Assembly (NCBI GenBank): GCA_019973575.1
Contig: BPUI01000001.1
Span: 2,058,342 to 2,122,341 of the forward strand
DNA: 64,000 bases
Direction of reading: 5' to 3'
Source: Gemmatimonadetes bacterium T265
Lineage (GTDB): Bacteria; Gemmatimonadota; Gemmatimonadetes; Gemmatimonadales; Gemmatimonadaceae
Positions 59,820 through 64,000 of the stretch are shown in pieces. The position numbers and the translations under genes were made by a program. A model generated the notes under the pieces. The model worked only from the letters and a program-made list of their open reading frames with translations. It ran no database searches and was not told the origin of the DNA. Positions within the stretch are counted from its first letter, which is position 1. The number at the start of each line of letters is the position of its first letter.

Positions 59820-60349
59820 CGTGGGGCGCCTGACGCGGAGGCGCTCGCGTGGGGCGGCGGCCGGTCGCGAGGTCACCGCCTCGGCGAGGGCGAATCGCAC
59901 GCGGCGGCGGTGGCTGGGCGCTCTCGCCGCCGGCTGCTTGTGCAAACGCTCGCGTTCCGAGGTCGTCCTGCGGCTCGCCTAACGACGCGGCGTCGGCGCG
60001 GGTGAGGTCCGCGACGCTACCTGCCACGGTCGATCTCGGTCTCACGACCCGTCACCGCGGTGCACCCGCCCGACAGCATCCGTTTCATGCTGCGTACGCA
60101 GCCCGCGCGCGGCTCGGTCCTCAACACCGCCGCGTTTCTGGCGGGAACGGGTGCCGCCTCGGCGTCGATGGCCCCCAACATCGCGAAAGCTGGGGCGGAG
60201 CAGGTCCATCGCCGTGCCGTGGCGCGGCGTGTGTGGCGTGACCCGATGCGAACCGTCGGTGAAACGTGGCGGAGCAGTTGAACCAGCGTAGGGCAACCGC
60301 TTCCCGTGTGGGGCGTCCCGTGTGGGACGCCACGTTCCCACCGCCGCCA
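59820..60349. other. Intergenic region
   Basis: About 530 bases with no supportable gene. A 73-codon frame (60,061-60,281) contains MAPNIAKAG but has no recognisable domain. GCCTAAC words at 59,814 and 59,977. Confidence 0.4.
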
Positions 60350-61477
60350 TCACCGCGTGTTGCTCTGGAGCCAGGTGCGCATGGCCTGCACGAGTTCTGC
60401 CTTGCGTTCCAGCGGCAGCCAGTGGGCGCCGGGCAGACTCGTCACGGTCAGGTCTGCGCAGGCCGCGCGCATCGGGTCGCCGGAGCGATTCCCGATGATG
60501 GTGTTGACCTGATCGAAGTCGCCGTTGACGAACAGCACCGGCCGCGACAGGCGGCCGCCGTTGGGCGCCTTGCGCGCGTAGGCGATGTTGGCGTCGTCGT
60601 TGAGGTACCACGCGCAGGGGGCGCGGAAACCATGGACCTTGAACGCCTGCACCAGCACGTCGAAATCCGCGGCCGGCCAGAGGGCCGGGTCCGGTTGGGT
60701 CGGCGGGGCGCGGTGCGCGGCGCCGAAGCGCCCGCCCTTGCGCGTGACTAGCGCATTCGGCGCGACCTTACCGACGTCGGAGGGTTTGCCTGGCTTGAAG
60801 ATCGACGCCAGCGACGCCGCCGTGTCCGCATCGAGGTCGGCGACCGCCGACGCGAAGTGCGTCGTGTAGTAGCGGTAGTAGTCCCACTGTCCGTCCGGAT
60901 ACTGGTCGGCCGGGTAGATCGTCCGGTCGACCAGCGGGACGAGCGTCGCCAGGTCGTTTCCGGTCGGGAAATACGGCACCGAAACCAGTACGACGGCCCG
61001 GCTGCGCTCGGGCTTATGCGCGACCAGCGAACCGACGATGACGCTGCCCCAATCGTGGCCGACCCAGATCGCGGGCTTGCCGCCGAGGTGGTCGTGGAGC
61101 TCCGCCATGTCCGCCACGACGTGCTCGTTGGCGTAGGCGGCGTTGGCCGCGGGCGCGGACGAGCCGCCGTAGCCGCGCATGTCAGGCGCGACGCAGTGCC
61201 AGCCGTCGGCGGCGAACGCGTCCATCTGGGCGCGCCACACCAGACTGAGCTCCGGCCAGCCGTGGAGGAAGATCATCAGCGGTCCGTCGGCCGGACCGCT
61301 CTCGAGGTAGTGCGTGGTGTGACGAGGCGTGCTGAAGGTACGCGAAACCAGCGTGGACGGGGGCACGCCGCGCGCTGCGCCCGGCAGGACAGCGACCGCG
61401 CACATCCCGAGGAGGAAGGACCGTCGGTCGAGCGTTAGTCCGGCTGCAGCACTGCCGAGTCGAAGTGGGGCGGTCAT
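60350..61477 (-). CDS. Tat-exported alpha/beta hydrolase (epoxide hydrolase-like)
   Basis: 375 residues. The start carries LDRRSFLLGMCAVAVLPGA, a twin-arginine signal, so the enzyme acts outside the cytoplasm. The active site has HGWPELSL (oxyanion, about residue 72), nucleophile Asp142 in WVGHDWGSVIVG and a base His in LPGAHWLPLER at the end. Asp nucleophile plus HGWPE is the epoxide-hydrolase pattern. A long inserted cap is present at about 170-290. The neighbouring LysR gene on the same strand lies upstream with a 310-base gap and may control it. Confidence 0.9.
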   Translation of the reverse strand: MTAPLRLGSAAAGLTLDRRSFLLGMCAVAVLPGAARGVPPSTLVSRTFSTPRHTTHYLESGPADGPLMIFLHGWPELSLVWRAQMDAFAADGWHCVAPDMRGYGGSSAPAANAAYANEHVVADMAELHDHLGGKPAIWVGHDWGSVIVGSLVAHKPERSRAVVLVSVPYFPTGNDLATLVPLVDRTIYPADQYPDGQWDYYRYYTTHFASAVADLDADTAASLASIFKPGKPSDVGKVAPNALVTRKGGRFGAAHRAPPTQPDPALWPAADFDVLVQAFKVHGFRAPCAWYLNDDANIAYARKAPNGGRLSRPVLFVNGDFDQVNTIIGNRSGDPMRAACADLTVTSLPGAHWLPLERKAELVQAMRTWLQSNTR

Positions 61478-61789
61478 GGTCAGATACTCCGGTCGAATGC
61501 AGATCGTGCTTGAATGCGAATAAGAATCGACGGGCGCTCGCGCTGTGCTGCGTCGCCGACGGTGCTGCCGGATCCGGGACGGCTCAGCACGTGCGCTTGG
61601 GCGCGCGGGAGCGATCCCAACAGCGCGCCACGTAACGGCGCCACGACGCCGCGAACAATGAGCACCTGCTGGTCCGGCGTTCACGCCCCGTGAACGATCG
61701 CGTCCCGAGCGCCGCCGTTCCGGCGTGGCGAGAAGGCCCGCCGGGGACGTCCTAACGACCGTCCCAACGGCCGTCGGCGCCGGCCGACC

Positions 61790-62689
61790 TCATGCCCCGG
61801 CGTGCGCCCGCGCGAGCGCGGCGGCGGCCCGCCGGACCACGTCGACCGCGGGCGAGGTGTCGTCCGCGCGCCAGGCCACGTGCACGTCGTATGCTGGCGC
61901 CCGCTCCGCGAGCGGGCGGATGACGACGCCCGGGAAGGGCGTGGCGGCCAGGTGCGAGTGGACCAACGTCGCGGCGTAGCCCGCCGCCACGAAGGCCATG
62001 ATCTCCTCGTACGCCTGGATGCGGTGGCACCGCCACGCCGGCGCCACGCCGTGCTCGGCGAAGAACTGCACGGTCCGGTTGTGGACGGTCTGGACGAGCG
62101 TGTGGTCGCCGACCAGGAACGGGCGCGCCTGGAAGGCCTCGACCGACAGGGCGGCCTCGGGCGCGAGCGGGTCGGCCTCGGCGAGCGCGACGTACCCGTC
62201 GTGGTAGGCGCCGATGACGATCGACGTCAGGCCGTCGCGGGCGACGGGCCCCCGGACCACGGCGGCCATCACGTCACCGGCCTCGAGGCGCTCGAGCGCG
62301 TGCGCGCTGTACAGCGATTCGCCGACGGTCTCCACACCCGGCAGGGCCGCGACCAGGGTCGCGACGAACCGGGCCCCGATCGTGCCGAGGTTCGGCGCCA
62401 GGATCACGTGGGCGCGCCCGGTCGCCCCGGCCGCAAGGGACCGCGCGAGGTCGGCGACGAGCGCGAGGTTCTGGACGACTGCGCGCGCGGGACCGAGCAG
62501 CCGCTCGCCCGCCGGCGTCAGGGCGACCGTGCGACTGCTCCGCCGGAAGAGCCGAAGCCCGAGCTCGGCCTCGAGCTCGCGGATGCGCTGGCTCACCGCG
62601 GCCGGCACGACGTGCAGGCGCGCGGCGGCGCGCGCGAAGTGCATCTCGTCGGCCACCGTGACGAAGTATTGCAGGTCCCGACCGTCCAC
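61790..62689 (-). CDS. LysR-family transcriptional regulator
   Basis: 299 residues. N-terminal wHTH 'RDLQYFVTVADEMHFARAAA' and RLHVVPAAVSQRIRELEAEL, with RRSSRTVALTPAGERLL, then the substrate-binding domain, 'GRAHVILAPNLGTIGARFVA' and 'DGYVALAEADPLAP'. GTG 62689 fits the family start. Probable targets are the downstream epoxide hydrolase or the truncated gene at 62.9 kb. Confidence 0.9.
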   Translation of the reverse strand: MDGRDLQYFVTVADEMHFARAAARLHVVPAAVSQRIRELEAELGLRLFRRSSRTVALTPAGERLLGPARAVVQNLALVADLARSLAAGATGRAHVILAPNLGTIGARFVATLVAALPGVETVGESLYSAHALERLEAGDVMAAVVRGPVARDGLTSIVIGAYHDGYVALAEADPLAPEAALSVEAFQARPFLVGDHTLVQTVHNRTVQFFAEHGVAPAWRCHRIQAYEEIMAFVAAGYAATLVHSHLAATPFPGVVIRPLAERAPAYDVHVAWRADDTSPAVDVVRRAAAALARAHAGA

Positions 62690-62942
62690 GTGCGTACTCC
62701 GCGTTCGCTGTCGTACGCCGCGGACGGCCGACGCTCGTCGTCGTCTCGGTCCCGGCGGCCGCATCATGGTGGCGCCGCGGACCGCGGCGCCGCAATGCGC
62801 ACCGATGACGCCACGGCGTGGCGCGTGCGGCGACGCGAGCCCGCGGATCGCGCGGTCACGTCACCGGGCGGGAAGCCTCGGCCCCGCCCGGGGGGCGGTC
62901 GCGCGTCTGCGCGTCGCCAGGCAGCATCCTCACACGGAGAAC

Positions 62943-63120
62943 ATGATCAGTTCGCACGGTGGATCGTCGTGGCGGTCGCCGTGTTCAACGCCGGCGGTTA
63001 CGTGGCCGACGCCGTCGTCCCGTTCGGCGCGACGCAGCGCCTCGACAGTCCGCGGTGGCCGCCACACGCCAAGTTCCACAACGGCCAGTCGGTGCTCACG
63101 GGCATCGGCCTCGGGGTGCT
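62943..63120 (+). pseudogene. N-terminal fragment of a small membrane protein
   Basis: Readable: HDQFARWIVVAVAVFNAGG, 'YVADAVVPFGATQRLDSPRW' and PPHAKFHNGQSVLTGIGLGV, like the first helix and conserved 'PPHAKFHN' turn of a small membrane-protein family I cannot name with confidence. It stops at the transposase fragment at 63,096-63,120. No start codon is visible in frame, so the gene is incomplete on both sides or only the right half is cut. Confidence 0.5.
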
Positions 63121-63818
63121 ATCGCCGACGCGTCGACGGCCGCGAGGAGCGCGGCGCCGTCCTCGCCCAGCGTGGGTAGCCGGCGCTCGCGCGCGGGGCC
63201 GCCGGCCGGCGTCCCGGCCCCCTCGACGCGGCGGTCGTAGCGCGCGTGCCACTCGGGCGGCGCGACGGCCCGAAGCCACCTCGGTGCGGCCGCGGCCACC
63301 GTATTGAGCGCGGCGCGGACCGACTCGCCGATGCGCTCCAGGCGGTTGCGGGTGCGCACCGCGGCCAGCACGTGCGTGCTGTCCGTGCGCTGCGTGGTGC
63401 GCGCCTTGATCAGGCCGCGCGCCGCGGCGTGCGCCAGCCGCCGGTCGAGCAGGACCTGCTCGCGGCCGCCGGCGACCAGGCGTGACCGGAACTCGGGGAG
63501 GACCGAGTGGGCGAGGCCCGGGTCCGTCAGCTCGAGCGAGAGCGCGTACTTCCAGTCGATCCGGGCCCGGACCGCCTCGGCGGCCTGCCGGTCCGAGAGC
63601 CCCTCCACGAACTAGAGCACGGTGACGACCGCCAGGCGCCACGGCGGCAGCGCCGGCTGGCCGCGCGCGGGAACGAGCGGGGCGAAGTCGGCGTCGGCGT
63701 ACAACGCGCCGAACTCGTCGCGCCGCCGCACGGCCAGAGGTGGGCGGCGGAAGGCGCGGCGCGCGACGGCCGCGGTCTGCTCGGGGACGGGCGGGATCGG
63801 ACCGGGCTGTAGCGACAC
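63096..63818 (-). mobile_element. IS1182-family transposase, amber-mutated and 3'-truncated
   Basis: From 63818: MSLQPGPIPPVPEQTAAVAR, 'RGQPALPPWRLAVVTVL', an in-frame TAG (63612-63614), then 'FVEGLSDRQAAEAVRARIDW', KYALSLELTDPGLAHSVLPE, 'RTDSTHVLAAVRTRNRLERI' (first catalytic Asp in TDSTHV). The TAG sits where a Gln codon is expected (VLQF), one base change. The C-terminal half with the remaining catalytic residues is gone, ending in other sequence near 63,100. Dead element. Confidence 0.85.
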
Positions 63819-63954
63819 GCGGCACCTCGGGACTGGGGAGCCCCACCCCCGCCGCGAACGCCGGGCCGATTCGCCAGCAGTGTCATCGCTGATTGTGAGA
63901 TGGGTACCGCGACGCGCATCACCGACCGTTCCGTTTCGTCCTCGCTCCTCGGCT

Positions 63955-63993
63955 GCCCGAAGTGGCGCCGGTGACGAGGGCGAGTTTGTCCAT
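63955..63993 (-). pseudogene. Start of a short-chain dehydrogenase gene, cut by the IS1182 copy
   Basis: From ATG 63993 the sequence reads MDKLALVTGATSG, the SDR nucleotide-binding start, but the next codons (SRGARTKR) leave the family. The TGxxxGIG loop is cut after TSG, at the likely left end of the IS1182 element. Confidence 0.55.
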
Positions 63994-64000
63994 CGAGGGC

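Larger units (their letters stand above)
976..59983. repeat. Dispersed heptamer GTTAGGC/GCCTAAC
   Basis: I count about 38 copies on the two strands. First is 976-982 and last 59,977-59,983. Within genes it reads as Leu-Gly (TTA GGC), as a stop (TAA in GCC TAA CG, or TAG in CGT TAG GCG), and in other frames. It is described in the findings. Confidence 0.7.

Noticed and set aside
1-64000. CRISPR array, rRNA or tRNA genes
   Set aside because: No regularly spaced direct repeats, and no cloverleaf or TTCGAATC-type T-loop context was seen by eye; a tRNA scan was not possible.

Overview
The window is about 72% G+C, densely coded on both strands, and reads as accessory bacterial DNA: redox enzymes with their regulators, broken genes and insertion-sequence debris. 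The mix of ECF sigma/zinc-finger anti-sigma genes, many hydrolases, molybdenum hydroxylases and a strongly over-used heptamer GTTAGGC/GCCTAAC makes a Gemmatimonadota-like host my best guess. That is an inference from gene content and composition only; no rRNA or marker gene is present.

Layout. 1-4,995: end of a GNAT acetyltransferase, Tat-exported amidase, small membrane protein plus MFS exporter, lipoprotein. 4,998-6,157: a decayed AAA ATPase. 6,682-9,767: dehalogenase-like hydrolase, then a sulfite-oxidase-like molybdoenzyme, flavin reductase and zinc-ribbon protein, then an SMR pump. 9,724-10,650: remnants of mgtC and msrA. 10,782-15,215: DM13 lipid-anchored or membrane-anchored protein, flavin-type oxidase, and a minus-strand operon of ECF sigma, two anti-sigma proteins and PanE. 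15,402-19,158: SDR, DoxX, CcdA-thioredoxin fusion, GH1-like glycosidase. 19,145-24,208: nitrilase, SnoaL protein, CTP-synthase-like amidotransferase, aquaporin (frameshifted), AhpD-like protein, monooxygenase. 24,342-24,944: a composite scar of oxidoreductase, IS481 and XdhC pieces.

25,085-28,931 holds a complete three-subunit molybdenum hydroxylase (minus strand). 39,401-47,089 holds a second set (plus strand) with an extra, lone large subunit and a Gfo/Idh/MocA dehydrogenase plus SnoaL protein between the two; an AraC regulator is divergent. Two further redox operons lie between them: 29,281-32,323 (AKR, small conserved protein, NmrA-like, hydrolase; divergent AraC) and 33,839-36,685 (nitroreductase, SDR, SnoaL, F420-reductase-like; divergent ArsR with visible GAACTA repeats).

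47,115-57,585 is a regulator-rich stretch: TetR genes face CocE/NonD hydrolases, an alpha/beta hydrolase with a Gfo/Idh dehydrogenase, and a DoxX protein. One TetR promoter is duplicated at 54.6 kb with a covarying operator beside a broken TetR gene cut by an IS630 remnant. 57,923-62,689 carries a frameshifted FAD oxidoreductase, a DUF72 protein, an epoxide-hydrolase-like enzyme and a LysR regulator. The end is an amber-mutated, truncated IS1182 transposase lying between fragments of two other genes.

At least nine genes are broken by frameshift, stop, truncation or internal deletion. Part of this is real decay (IS fragments, in-frame deletions), but single-base shifts in otherwise clean genes (aquaporin, FAD oxidoreductase) could also be sequencing errors.
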